From the NCBI GenBank assembly GCA_039029935.1, contig JBCCFC010001026.1, positions 1 through 5,087 of the forward strand: DNA of 5,087 bases. The letters run 5' to 3'. Within the stretch, counting starts at the first letter, position 1. Each line of letters starts with the position of its first letter. This document shows, in pieces, positions 1 to 5,087 of this stretch. The notes under the pieces were generated by a model that saw only the letters and a program-made list of their open reading frames with translations, was not told the origin of the DNA and searched no databases. The position numbers and the translations under genes are program-made. The stretch is from G039029935 sp039029935. GTDB taxonomy: Bacteria; Chloroflexota; Anaerolineae; Caldilineales; Caldilineaceae.

Positions 1-239
1 AAATAATTTTGCATCTATGTTCATGCTAAATGGATTGACGAACGTAAACAGGACAATCATCGACGTGACAATGACGTCAAGACGTAGTGGTGTAAAACCC
101 ATCAAACAAACCATTACAGAAACAAAGGATTTTTATGAAGGGTTTTACACCACTACGTCTTGGCGTCATTGTCACGTCGATGATTGTCCTGTTTACGTTC
201 GTCAATCCATTTAGCATGAACATAGATGCAAAATTATTT
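1..239. repeat. Long near-perfect inverted repeat (fold-back) at window edge
   Basis: Positions 1-100 are the reverse complement of 140-239, pairing so that the two coordinates sum to 240. I find one mismatch in 100 pairs (T77 against G163, which would be a G-U wobble in RNA). The loop is 101-139. The right arm encodes residues 2-35 of the SH3/propeller protein, so the left arm is an inverted copy of its signal-peptide region. The ribosome binding site (124-129) and start codon (135-137) lie in the loop. The left arm is not coding, yet has almost not diverged, so the duplication is either very recent or an artefact. The arm reaches the first base of the window, so it may extend further left. 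No transposase or insertion-sequence ends are visible. A contig-end fold-back chimera is the leading alternative. Confidence 0.95.
124..129 (+). promoter_or_regulatory. Ribosome binding site for the SH3/propeller gene
   Basis: AAAGGA lies 5 bases before the ATG at 135 and supports that start. It sits in the unpaired loop of the inverted repeat. No convincing -35/-10 pair is seen in the left arm. If the left arm is artefactual, the true promoter is missing from this window. Confidence 0.7.
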
Positions 240-1844
240 GCACAGTCCGAATCTGTCAGCAATCAAATCTTAGAGATTGCCCGACCCAGAGTAAATTTGC
301 GTAGCGGCCCAGGCACATCCTATACCATTGTCGGGACAGGGACGCAGGGACAGACGTTCACGGTGATTGGTCAAAACAGCAGCGGCACATGGTATGAAAT
401 CAGCTATAGCAATGCAGCTTCGGGCAATGCATGGGTCTATGCTGGTATTGTCAACGTGTCTACTGTGACAACAAGCTCACAGGCATCACAGGCGGTATCT
501 TCACCAGCAAGTGCTGCACCGACCGCGACACCTGTCCGCTCATCTGTCCGCTCATCTGTCGCACCAACCAGTGTACCTGTGGCACAACAGGCTGCACCCG
601 CATCTAATACGGCTACACAGCCTACAGCCCAGTCAGCAACCCAGTCAATAACTCAGTCAGCAATTGGTGGGGTGTTGGTCTTACGACAAGCGAGTGGGAA
701 ATTGTATAATGGTCCTGGCAGCAACTACCAAGTTGTGGGGACAGCCACCAATGCGCAGGCATATGCCATTGTGGCAGAAAGTGGCTCATGGGTTCAAGTA
801 CGTGTTGTGGGGCTAAATGTTTCAACTGCATGGCTTGCCAGCAACATCGTTACCATATATTACCCAACACCGGCGTCATCGGCCCCAGCACCAGCGTATG
901 TTGCACCCACTGCAGTGCCTACCAGTGCTTCTGTTGCAGCGATATCTGCACCTGCCGCCGCCCCGGTTTCCGTTGCGCCGACCGCTGTGCCGCCGACCGC
1001 TGTGCCGCCGACCGCTGTGCCAGCCGCACCCGCTGCACCGTCAACATCAACCGCAGGATTGAGTGGACGCCTACTCTATAGTGTTGCCAATATGGATGCC
1101 AAGCGTTGGGAGTTGTGGGAATTCAACTTTGCCAACAGTGCTAATACCAAGATTGCTGACTGGCGTACCGAGATTGATGTTAGCGTTGATGGACGCCAAA
1201 TTGTCTATTATGCATGGCCGGAAAAAGCGGGTGAAAAACGAGGCGTGTGGATTATGGACAGCGACTTCACCAACGAACGTCTTGTCATCCAGGGTGGTGC
1301 CTATCCAAGCTTTAGCCCTGGTGGGGACCGTCTTGTTCTCAATGGTGGTCCGGATATCTATGTCATCAATACCGACGGTGGCGGTCTGCGCGGCTTGACG
1401 CGAGGTGAATACCCTGCATGGAGTCCCGTGGATGATCGTATTGTTCACCGTGCCTGTGTTGGTGGCGGCTGTGGTCTATGGATCATCGATGCAAATTCCA
1501 GCGACCCCAACGCTCGTAGCCGTGTCACGACTGGTGGTAGCGATGGACAACCTTCATGGAGTCCTGACGGTAGTCGCATTGCCTACATCAGCCAAGAAGA
1601 TGGCAACTTCGAGGTCTATGTCATCGGTGCCGATGGTTCTGGTAAAATTCGTTTGACCAATGATCTCGCCAGTGATGGCCTGCCAACATGGAGTCCTGAC
1701 GGCCAGTGGATTGCCTTCCGTAGTGATCGCGGTGGTAGCTGGGCGATCTATGTTGTGCGACCAGATGGCAGCGATTTGCGTAAGATTGTTGACGCCGATG
1801 TATTGCCGCTTTGGTTCTTTGAGAAGATGTATTGGCGACGTTAA
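135..1844 (+). CDS. Exported protein with two bacterial SH3 domains and a TolB/PD40-type beta-propeller
   Basis: The 569-residue protein is probably secreted or surface-anchored. Residues 1-7 are short and basic (MKGFTPLR region), followed by a hydrophobic stretch at about 9-26, consistent with a Sec signal peptide or N-terminal anchor. The first SH3b module spans about 46-108 and has the typical 'VNLRSGPGTSY' start. A Ser/Ala/Thr/Pro/Gln-rich linker runs over 109-176. A second SH3b-like module spans about 177-240 ('LYNGPGSNYQVVGT'). A second Pro/Ala linker (241-306) contains PTAVP repeats. From about 309 to the end there are PD40/WD40-like blades: FSPGGDRLVL (393), WSPVDDRIV (429), WSPDGSRIAYIS (475) and WSPDGQWIAFRS (519). 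SH3b modules commonly bind cell-wall or protein ligands, and TolB-type propellers bind proteins. No catalytic residues are evident, so a binding or scaffold role is inferred. The ATG at 135 is chosen because it has a ribosome binding site and gives an intact signal peptide. The ligand is unknown. Confidence 0.93.
   Translation: MKGFTPLRLGVIVTSMIVLFTFVNPFSMNIDAKLFAQSESVSNQILEIARPRVNLRSGPGTSYTIVGTGTQGQTFTVIGQNSSGTWYEISYSNAASGNAWVYAGIVNVSTVTTSSQASQAVSSPASAAPTATPVRSSVRSSVAPTSVPVAQQAAPASNTATQPTAQSATQSITQSAIGGVLVLRQASGKLYNGPGSNYQVVGTATNAQAYAIVAESGSWVQVRVVGLNVSTAWLASNIVTIYYPTPASSAPAPAYVAPTAVPTSASVAAISAPAAAPVSVAPTAVPPTAVPPTAVPAAPAAPSTSTAGLSGRLLYSVANMDAKRWELWEFNFANSANTKIADWRTEIDVSVDGRQIVYYAWPEKAGEKRGVWIMDSDFTNERLVIQGGAYPSFSPGGDRLVLNGGPDIYVINTDGGGLRGLTRGEYPAWSPVDDRIVHRACVGGGCGLWIIDANSSDPNARSRVTTGGSDGQPSWSPDGSRIAYISQEDGNFEVYVIGADGSGKIRLTNDLASDGLPTWSPDGQWIAFRSDRGGSWAIYVVRPDGSDLRKIVDADVLPLWFFEKMYWRR
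978..1022 (+). repeat. Three tandem 15-base units encoding PTAVP
   Basis: The unit CCGACCGCTGTGCCG occurs at 978-992 and 993-1007, and with one changed base at 1008-1022. It encodes the PTAVP repeats in the linker between the second SH3 module and the propeller. The near-identity at DNA level suggests recent slippage expansion of a flexible linker. Confidence 0.9.
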
Positions 1845-1850
1845 TTGTTT

Positions 1851-1985
1851 AACCGCAGAGAGCGCGGAGAACGCAGAGTGGGTGACAAGATGACAAGGTG
1901 ACAAGGTGACGGGGTGAATGAGTACATTCATCACTGTTCACTCATCACTGTTCACTGTTCACTCATCACTGCGCTCTCTGTGGTT
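1851..1985. repeat. Composite palindromic repeat element (MITE/REP-like) between genes
   Basis: The 135-base non-coding element is bounded by 15-base inverted repeats: AACCGCAGAGAGCGC (1851-1865) and GCGCTCTCTGTGGTT (1971-1985), one mismatch. Inside the left half are four 8-base units (GGTGACAA, GATGACAA, GGTGACAA, GGTGACGG; 1881-1912). The right half has six 7-base units of type TCATCAC or TGTTCAC (1928-1969). The GTGA and TCAC cores are complementary, so the whole can fold into a long imperfect hairpin. A small inner stem TGAATG/CATTCA (1915-1920/1925-1930) caps it. It begins 6 bases after the stop of the SH3/propeller gene. No ORF or transposase lies inside. A dispersed, non-autonomous repeat is inferred; copies elsewhere in the genome cannot be checked here. 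Confidence 0.75.
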
Positions 1986-1995
1986 GATATTAGAT

Positions 1996-2002
1996 AAAGG
2001 AG
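1996..2002 (+). promoter_or_regulatory. Ribosome binding site for the Bax-inhibitor-1 family gene
   Basis: AAAGGAG lies 7 bases before the ATG at 2010. It is a strong Shine-Dalgarno sequence at good spacing and fixes the start. Confidence 0.85.
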
Positions 2003-2009
2003 TCTTATA

Positions 2010-2732
2010 ATGTCCGTTTCATACGAAACTACCTATGATAGTATGCGCAGTATTCTGCCCGCAATTGCGTTGCAAGAGGAAGACCGTTCGCGCTTTATCA
2101 CGCGTACCTACACGCATCTGATGGGTGCGATCTTGGGCTTCACACTTATTGAGATGTTCCTCTTTACCTCTGGGCTGGCCTATCCAATTGCCAGTGGCAT
2201 TCTCAGCCTACCTTGGTTGGCAATCTTGGGTGCGTTTATGATTGTCAGTTGGCTGGCAACACGCATGGCGCATAACTCAAAATCAAAGGTCACACAATAT
2301 GCGGCACTGTCACTCTTTGTCGTGGCCGAGGCCATCATTTTTGTCCCGCTCTTGCTCATCGCTGAAATGCAGGCAGGTGGTGGTGTCATCCAAAACGCAG
2401 CCCTCACCACTTTGCTTGGCTTTGGCGGACTGACGTGGGTGGCTTTTAGCACACGCAAAGACTTCTCGTTTCTGGGCAGCTTACTGCGTTGGGGCATGAT
2501 TGTGGCCCTCGTCCTCATTGTCGCAGGCGTTATCTTTGGCTTTGATCTAGGCGTCTTCTTCTCTGTCGCTATGATCGCCATTGCTGGTGGCGCCATTCTC
2601 TATGATACCTCCAACGTACTACACCATTACCAAGAGGACCGTTATGTGGCGGCGGCGTTGCAGCTATTTGCATCGGTGGCGTTGATGTTCTGGTATGTGT
2701 TGCAGTTGTTCTTGTCATTGTCGCGGAATTAA
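2010..2732 (+). CDS. Bax-inhibitor-1/YccA family integral membrane protein
   Basis: The 240-residue protein has the usual length and layout of the family (PF01027-type). It has a polar N-terminus (1-32) and then about seven hydrophobic segments, near 34-54, 63-85, 97-117, 127-146, 158-176, 180-198 and 212-236. The family signature is seen in the C-terminal half: 'FSFLGSLLRWGM' (152-163) and the block 'AILYDTSNVLHHY' (195-207) holding Asp199. Bacterial members include YetJ, a pH-sensitive calcium-leak channel, and YccA, which interacts with the FtsH protease; the role here is not determined. At the place where channel-type members carry a second Asp in the last helix (YLD pattern), this protein has F220-A221-S222, so the di-aspartyl pH sensor appears incomplete. 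The gene has its own strong ribosome binding site and is followed by a terminator, so it is probably monocistronic or the end of a transcript. Confidence 0.93.
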   Translation: MSVSYETTYDSMRSILPAIALQEEDRSRFITRTYTHLMGAILGFTLIEMFLFTSGLAYPIASGILSLPWLAILGAFMIVSWLATRMAHNSKSKVTQYAALSLFVVAEAIIFVPLLLIAEMQAGGGVIQNAALTTLLGFGGLTWVAFSTRKDFSFLGSLLRWGMIVALVLIVAGVIFGFDLGVFFSVAMIAIAGGAILYDTSNVLHHYQEDRYVAAALQLFASVALMFWYVLQLFLSLSRN

Positions 2733-2774
2733 GCTTTTGATCGTCCTCACGATGGAATTGGTTACATAAGATGT

Positions 2775-2828
2775 GCAGGGTATGATTGTATAGCTGACGT
2801 GTGCTATACAATCATACCCTGCTTTTTT
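2775..2828 (+). terminator. Strong intrinsic terminator after the Bax-inhibitor-1 gene
   Basis: A perfect 20-base-pair stem (2775-2794 with 2803-2822) and an 8-base loop are followed directly by six T (2823-2828). It starts 42 bases after the stop codon at 2732. The stem is much longer than a typical intrinsic terminator stem. No matching T-run is seen on the other strand, so it acts on plus-strand transcripts. Confidence 0.93.
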
Positions 2829-2861
2829 AAATTGCACAGGAAAGTATCAAATTGGCCTGTC

Positions 2862-2926
2862 AGCTTGCCAGCACTTCAGCTTGTCAGCCCGAAATACTGA
2901 AGTGATGAAGTGCTGACAAGCTTTTT
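2862..2926 (+). promoter_or_regulatory. Competing hairpins ending in a T-run (possible second terminator or attenuator)
   Basis: The right-hand segment 2907-2922 can pair with either of two left-hand copies of a direct repeat AGCTTGYCAGC. One is at 2862-2872, giving a 16-pair stem over 2862-2877 with one mismatch. The other is at 2878-2888, giving an 11-pair perfect stem with 2912-2922. A third pairing, CACTTCAG (2872-2879) with CTGAAGTG (2897-2904), excludes the first and overlaps the second. The T-run at 2922-2926 follows the first two, so both could terminate transcription. What would choose between the folds is not visible. Confidence 0.6.
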
Positions 2927-2954
2927 AATTGGATAGGAAAACTTAGACCAGTAA

Positions 2955-3011
2955 AACAGATTGGCTATCTGTTGTCAGCCCGCAGATAATCCATCTGCGA
3001 TACTATTTTTT
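2955..3011 (+). promoter_or_regulatory. Two tandem hairpins with the same stem core plus T-run before the hydrolase start
   Basis: The first hairpin is AACAGAT/ATCTGTT (2955-2961/2967-2973) with a 5-base loop. The second is CGCAGAT/ATCTGCG (2981-2987/2993-2999), also with a 5-base loop. They share the core CAGAT...ATCTG, so the 3' half of the first can pair with the 5' half of the second, an anti-hairpin arrangement. Six T (3006-3011) follow six bases after the second stem, 11 bases before the ATG at 3022. This could be a weak attenuator or a leader fold controlling the hydrolase. No known riboswitch or T-box motif was recognised. Confidence 0.5.
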
Positions 3012-3021
3012 AACCATTTTC

Positions 3022-3720
3022 ATGAAAATTGTACTACTGCCAGGAATGGATGGCACTGGAAATTTATTTGCAGATTTTTGTGCAGAACTTGCTCCGCTAT
3101 TTGAACCAGAAATTATCCCCTACCCAACCGATATTCCACAAAGCATAGAAACCCTTGCTGGCTATGTAGAAAGCAAAGTTCCACACACGGAGTCATACAT
3201 CCTATTGGCAGAGTCATTCTCTGGCCGAATTGCCTATGAGGTAGCCCAACGAGGCAACACCAATATCCACAGCATTGTCCTTGTCGCAACGTTTTTGCAA
3301 AATCCTTATCCAACCATTACACCATTACATCATATCGTACCTATCCACTGGTTGGCGAACATACCTATACCGGATTGGATACTCAGACAATTTTTGCTAG
3401 GATCAGCCATGACACCAACATTGGCTGACTGCTTTAGAGCGTCTGTCCGCTCGATACCATCCAAGATTATGCGCAAACGATTGAACTCTATTGCCACAAT
3501 GTCGCTGCCAACAACACCACTTACTAAACATTGCCTCTATCTACAGGCAACAGAGGATGTGCTGATTCCGAAGAGATGTGTCCGTGATTTTGAGAGAAGC
3601 TGCTCTAATCTCACAGTCCAGCCAATTACAGGAAAACATTTTCTCCTGCAATCATCACCGTATGAGTGCGCAATAGCCGTCGAGCGATTTATCTATGAAA
3701 AAAGCTGCTCTGGTAGATAA
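3022..3720 (+). CDS. Alpha/beta-hydrolase fold protein
   Basis: The 232-residue protein has the alpha/beta-hydrolase pattern in order. An N-terminal strand leads into 'LPGMDGTG' (6-13), in the place of the usual oxyanion-hole HGxG loop. The nucleophile elbow is 'AESFSG' (63-68) with Ser65 as the likely nucleophile. 'ATEDVLIP' (176-183) places the acid at Asp179. 'GKHFLLQ' (204-210) places the catalytic His at 206. It is short for the family, with a small cap over about 95-165. It should be a cytoplasmic esterase, lipase or acyltransferase-like enzyme; the substrate is not known. The ATG at 3022 is the only sensible start because the strand and GMDGTG loop begin at once. No Shine-Dalgarno sequence precedes it (the upstream bases are T-rich), which suggests leaderless or structure-controlled translation. 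Its last 28 bases overlap the convergent peptidase gene. By eye it is more AT-rich than the first two genes. Confidence 0.85.
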   Translation: MKIVLLPGMDGTGNLFADFCAELAPLFEPEIIPYPTDIPQSIETLAGYVESKVPHTESYILLAESFSGRIAYEVAQRGNTNIHSIVLVATFLQNPYPTITPLHHIVPIHWLANIPIPDWILRQFLLGSAMTPTLADCFRASVRSIPSKIMRKRLNSIATMSLPTTPLTKHCLYLQATEDVLIPKRCVRDFERSCSNLTVQPITGKHFLLQSSPYECAIAVERFIYEKSCSGR

Positions 3721-4802
3721 CATGGTGTAAAAATAACACCTACCTCTTTCAATTCTCGCAAATCAGGAAGCATTCTCAACGACACTTTCCCACACATCAA
3801 CAGTGCATAATCATTTGGGTATTCTGACAAATGCGCTGACACTGCTTGCAATCCCTCAAAATATACTTTATCCTTGACATGCGCACCGGATTGACTGGTA
3901 TCCATCATGCCTCGTTTGGCTCTGGTGACAATGGCGAAGGCGGACTCTTCATCTGTGTAGCTGCACAAATGGGCAAAGACTTCGTAAAAACTGTGGTTGA
4001 GGCTGAGGTGTGCGGCAATAACACGCAGGGCATATCGACGTTGTGTCTCTGGATCGCTCAGACCATATTGTTGTTCATGGTACGTTGCTAGTCCTTCCTC
4101 GGTTGTGAGATAATCCACCAATCCCATGCGTAACATGCGTAGCGGGTTGACCGTGCCGTTCATGTAACGAAAAACATGGGTCCCGATTTCATGAACCAGC
4201 AAGCGGTTGAGTTGCTGTTGATTAAACATGGCATCCGCTTGGATGTTGACCTTCTGTGAGATGCTGCGTACGCTCATCCGTGCGCTCATCCGCACCGAGA
4301 CGACGACTTGCCACTCGTGTAAGTCTGCCTCCGCAAGGGCTTGGCGCAGAAAGACGGCTGCTTCGGTTGCCGTAATCGTTGCATCGGATACTCGGGTTTC
4401 GACTGTCTGGTTTAGCAGTTGATAGGCATCCTGCACAAGAGCGTCTTTCACTGGACCGTAACGGTCAATGCTAATGTTCGTTATTTCTGCTGGATTCCGC
4501 TCCCACAAACTGTGAAGCCTTGCCAAACGATGGCTTGCATCTTGGTAGAGCGTGTGTGCCCATTGGTTTTGTGGTTTGAACGTAGATAAAAAAGATTCAA
4601 GTGCTGACGTCCATCCAATCGATGGCAAGGCATATTCAAATTGTGGATTATAAACAGAGCCACGCCGCCAAGCACTCAAAAAAGTTCCTTTTTCCTCCAG
4701 TCGATTGCCGGGTGAGGTGTATCGAGCAGGGTTACATTTTCGGTAAATCGCCTCAAGCTGATCACTGAGGCCATTTAGATGGTCAATCTCGGATGGCTCC
4801 AC
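3693..4802 (-). CDS. DUF1704/MATCAP-family metallocarboxypeptidase-like protein (QEGLA-motif family)
   Basis: With the GTG start at 4802 the protein has 369 residues. The zinc-peptidase centre is 'LLVHEIGTHVFRYMNG', with HEIGTH at 204-209 fitting the HExxxH motif of this family. It is followed by 'TTEEGLATYHEQ' (233-244), whose EEGLA matches the name-giving QEGLA motif and probably supplies the third metal ligand. Further family-like blocks are 'TRAKRGMMDT' (293-302) and 'KDKVYFEGL' (310-318). The eukaryotic relatives (MATCAP/TMCP) remove C-terminal Tyr or Met from proteins such as tubulin; the target of bacterial members is not established. No signal peptide or membrane segment is seen. An upstream in-frame TTG at 4826 would overlap the previous stop (TTGA) and add 8 residues, but it has only a weak binding site, while the GTG has AGAAAGGG at 7 bases. 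It probably forms an operon with the nuclease-like gene, and it overlaps the hydrolase gene tail to tail. Confidence 0.88.
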   Translation of the reverse strand: MEPSEIDHLNGLSDQLEAIYRKCNPARYTSPGNRLEEKGTFLSAWRRGSVYNPQFEYALPSIGWTSALESFLSTFKPQNQWAHTLYQDASHRLARLHSLWERNPAEITNISIDRYGPVKDALVQDAYQLLNQTVETRVSDATITATEAAVFLRQALAEADLHEWQVVVSVRMSARMSVRSISQKVNIQADAMFNQQQLNRLLVHEIGTHVFRYMNGTVNPLRMLRMGLVDYLTTEEGLATYHEQQYGLSDPETQRRYALRVIAAHLSLNHSFYEVFAHLCSYTDEESAFAIVTRAKRGMMDTSQSGAHVKDKVYFEGLQAVSAHLSEYPNDYALLMCGKVSLRMLPDLRELKEVGVIFTPCYLPEQLFS

Positions 4803-4809
4803 ACCAATG

Positions 4810-4817
4810 CCCTTTCT
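4810..4817 (-). promoter_or_regulatory. Ribosome binding site deciding the peptidase start
   Basis: On the minus strand AGAAAGGG runs from 4817 to 4810, 7 bases before GTG (4802-4800). This favours the GTG over the TTG at 4826-4824, which overlaps the upstream stop codon by four bases and might instead use translational coupling. Confidence 0.55.
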
Positions 4818-4822
4818 GCATA

Positions 4823-5087
4823 TCAATACGTTGGAAAGCCTAAGAAACCGAATATCTCCGACAGCGCATTAAACTGCGCCATATCGCTAAAATAAATATT
4901 TAACTCTTGCAGCAGGTCCCTCGCTGGCTCTGTGTAACCGCCTTTGGACACATACCAATGGTTTGTCTCTGGATATCCTTTGGCTTGTTGAACAGCATCT
5001 ATCTGTTTAAGAAACGCCTCAACATCGGTTTTATTGGTCTTCTTATTTTGATATTTCACTTGCACAAGCCATGCAACAGTGGTTTCT
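4823..5087 (-). CDS. C-terminal part of a PD-(D/E)XK nuclease-like protein (5' end outside window)
   Basis: The reading frame stays open to the right edge, so the gene is truncated by the window; 87 residues are visible, ending at TGA (4825-4823). The visible part begins ETTVAWLVQVKYQNKK. 'W-L-V-Q-V-K' fits the core strand of PD-(D/E)XK nucleases with a QxK variant, as in Mrr-type enzymes. It is followed by a helix (DVEAFLKQIDAV), then 'HWYVSKGGYTEPARDLL' and 'NIYFSDMAQFNALSEIFGF', a pattern I know from Mrr-like and ATPase-linked nuclease domains. The upstream acidic residue and any fused ATPase domain would lie outside the window. A GTG at 5065 could look like a start, but it would cut through the QxK strand, so I treat it as internal. 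The peptidase gene follows after 20 bases, suggesting co-transcription. The fold assignment rests on pattern only. Confidence 0.6.
   Translation of the reverse strand, partial: ETTVAWLVQVKYQNKKTNKTDVEAFLKQIDAVQQAKGYPETNHWYVSKGGYTEPARDLLQELNIYFSDMAQFNALSEIFGFLGFPTY

Noticed and set aside
35..63. TTGACG at 35-40 as a -35 promoter box for the first gene
   Set aside because: No acceptable -10 box lies 16-18 bases downstream, and the sequence is an inverted copy of coding DNA.
17..262. Two open reading frames within the fold-back repeat, one per strand, giving nearly the same peptide (MFMLNGLTNVNRTIID...)
   Set aside because: They are the antisense reading of the signal-peptide region duplicated by the inverted repeat; no ribosome binding site or independent coding signal.
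1071..1448. 125-residue minus-strand frame inside the propeller region
   Set aside because: A shadow of the real plus-strand gene, which has clear PD40 motifs over the same span.
1554..1934. 126-residue minus-strand frame running into the repeat element
   Set aside because: Its N-terminal part is translated repeat sequence and the rest is antisense to the propeller; no supported start.
1881..1969. Possible CRISPR array or iteron-type origin from the short tandem repeats
   Set aside because: Units are only 7-8 bases with no spacers, no cas genes and no replication initiator nearby; they fit better as parts of the palindromic element.
2180..2596. 138-residue minus-strand frame opposite the Bax-inhibitor-1 gene
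   Set aside because: The opposite strand encodes a recognisable family with a strong ribosome binding site; this frame reads as low-complexity antisense.
2972..3006. TTGTCA (2972) and TACTAT (3001) as a promoter for the hydrolase
   Set aside because: The spacing is 23 bases, too long for a standard sigma-70 type promoter.
3724..3740. Small hairpin GGTGT/ACACC just after the hydrolase stop as a terminator
   Set aside because: Only five pairs, no T-run after it, and it lies inside the peptidase coding region.
4257..4292. Repeated CGCTCATCCG units in the peptidase gene as a regulatory repeat
   Set aside because: They encode the repeated VRMSARMSVRS stretch just before the zinc motif, in frame; only two to three short units.

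Overview
The window reads as chromosomal DNA of a bacterium, most plausibly a member of the Chloroflexota. That assignment is an inference from protein style: an exported protein combining bacterial SH3 modules, long Ala/Pro/Thr/Ser linkers with 'PTAVP' repeats and a TolB/PD40-type beta-propeller, followed by a Bax-inhibitor-1 family membrane protein. Base composition looks intermediate by eye. There is no rRNA, tRNA, CRISPR array, transposase or phage gene.

Layout. Positions 1-239 form a nearly perfect inverted repeat (100-base arms, 39-base loop). Its right arm is the signal-peptide coding region of the first gene and its left arm is an inverted copy of it. Because it sits at the window edge it may be a fold-back assembly artefact. 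Positions 135-1844 (+) encode the exported SH3-SH3-propeller protein. Positions 1851-1985 hold a compact non-coding repeat element with 15-base terminal inverted repeats and inner blocks of 8-mer and 7-mer tandem repeats. Positions 2010-2732 (+) encode a seven-helix Bax-inhibitor-1/YccA-like protein, closed by a very strong intrinsic terminator (2775-2828). The rest of the 289-base gap up to 3021 is packed with hairpins, several mutually exclusive, immediately upstream of an alpha/beta-hydrolase gene (3022-3720, +) that has no visible Shine-Dalgarno sequence.

On the minus strand, entering from the right edge, are the C-terminal 87 residues of a PD-(D/E)XK nuclease-like protein (4823-5087, 5' end outside the window) and, 20 bases downstream, a complete DUF1704/MATCAP-type metallocarboxypeptidase gene (3693-4802) with an HEIGTH zinc motif and the family's EEGLA motif. 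These two are probably one operon. The peptidase gene converges on the hydrolase gene and the two coding regions overlap by 28 bases.

The plus-strand genes look like independent units: each is preceded by its own spacer, and the second ends at a clear terminator. No pathway joining all five genes can be read from the sequence. The parts most worth a second look are the hairpin array before the hydrolase, the nuclease-like/MATCAP-like gene pair, the composite repeat element, and the terminal fold-back repeat.
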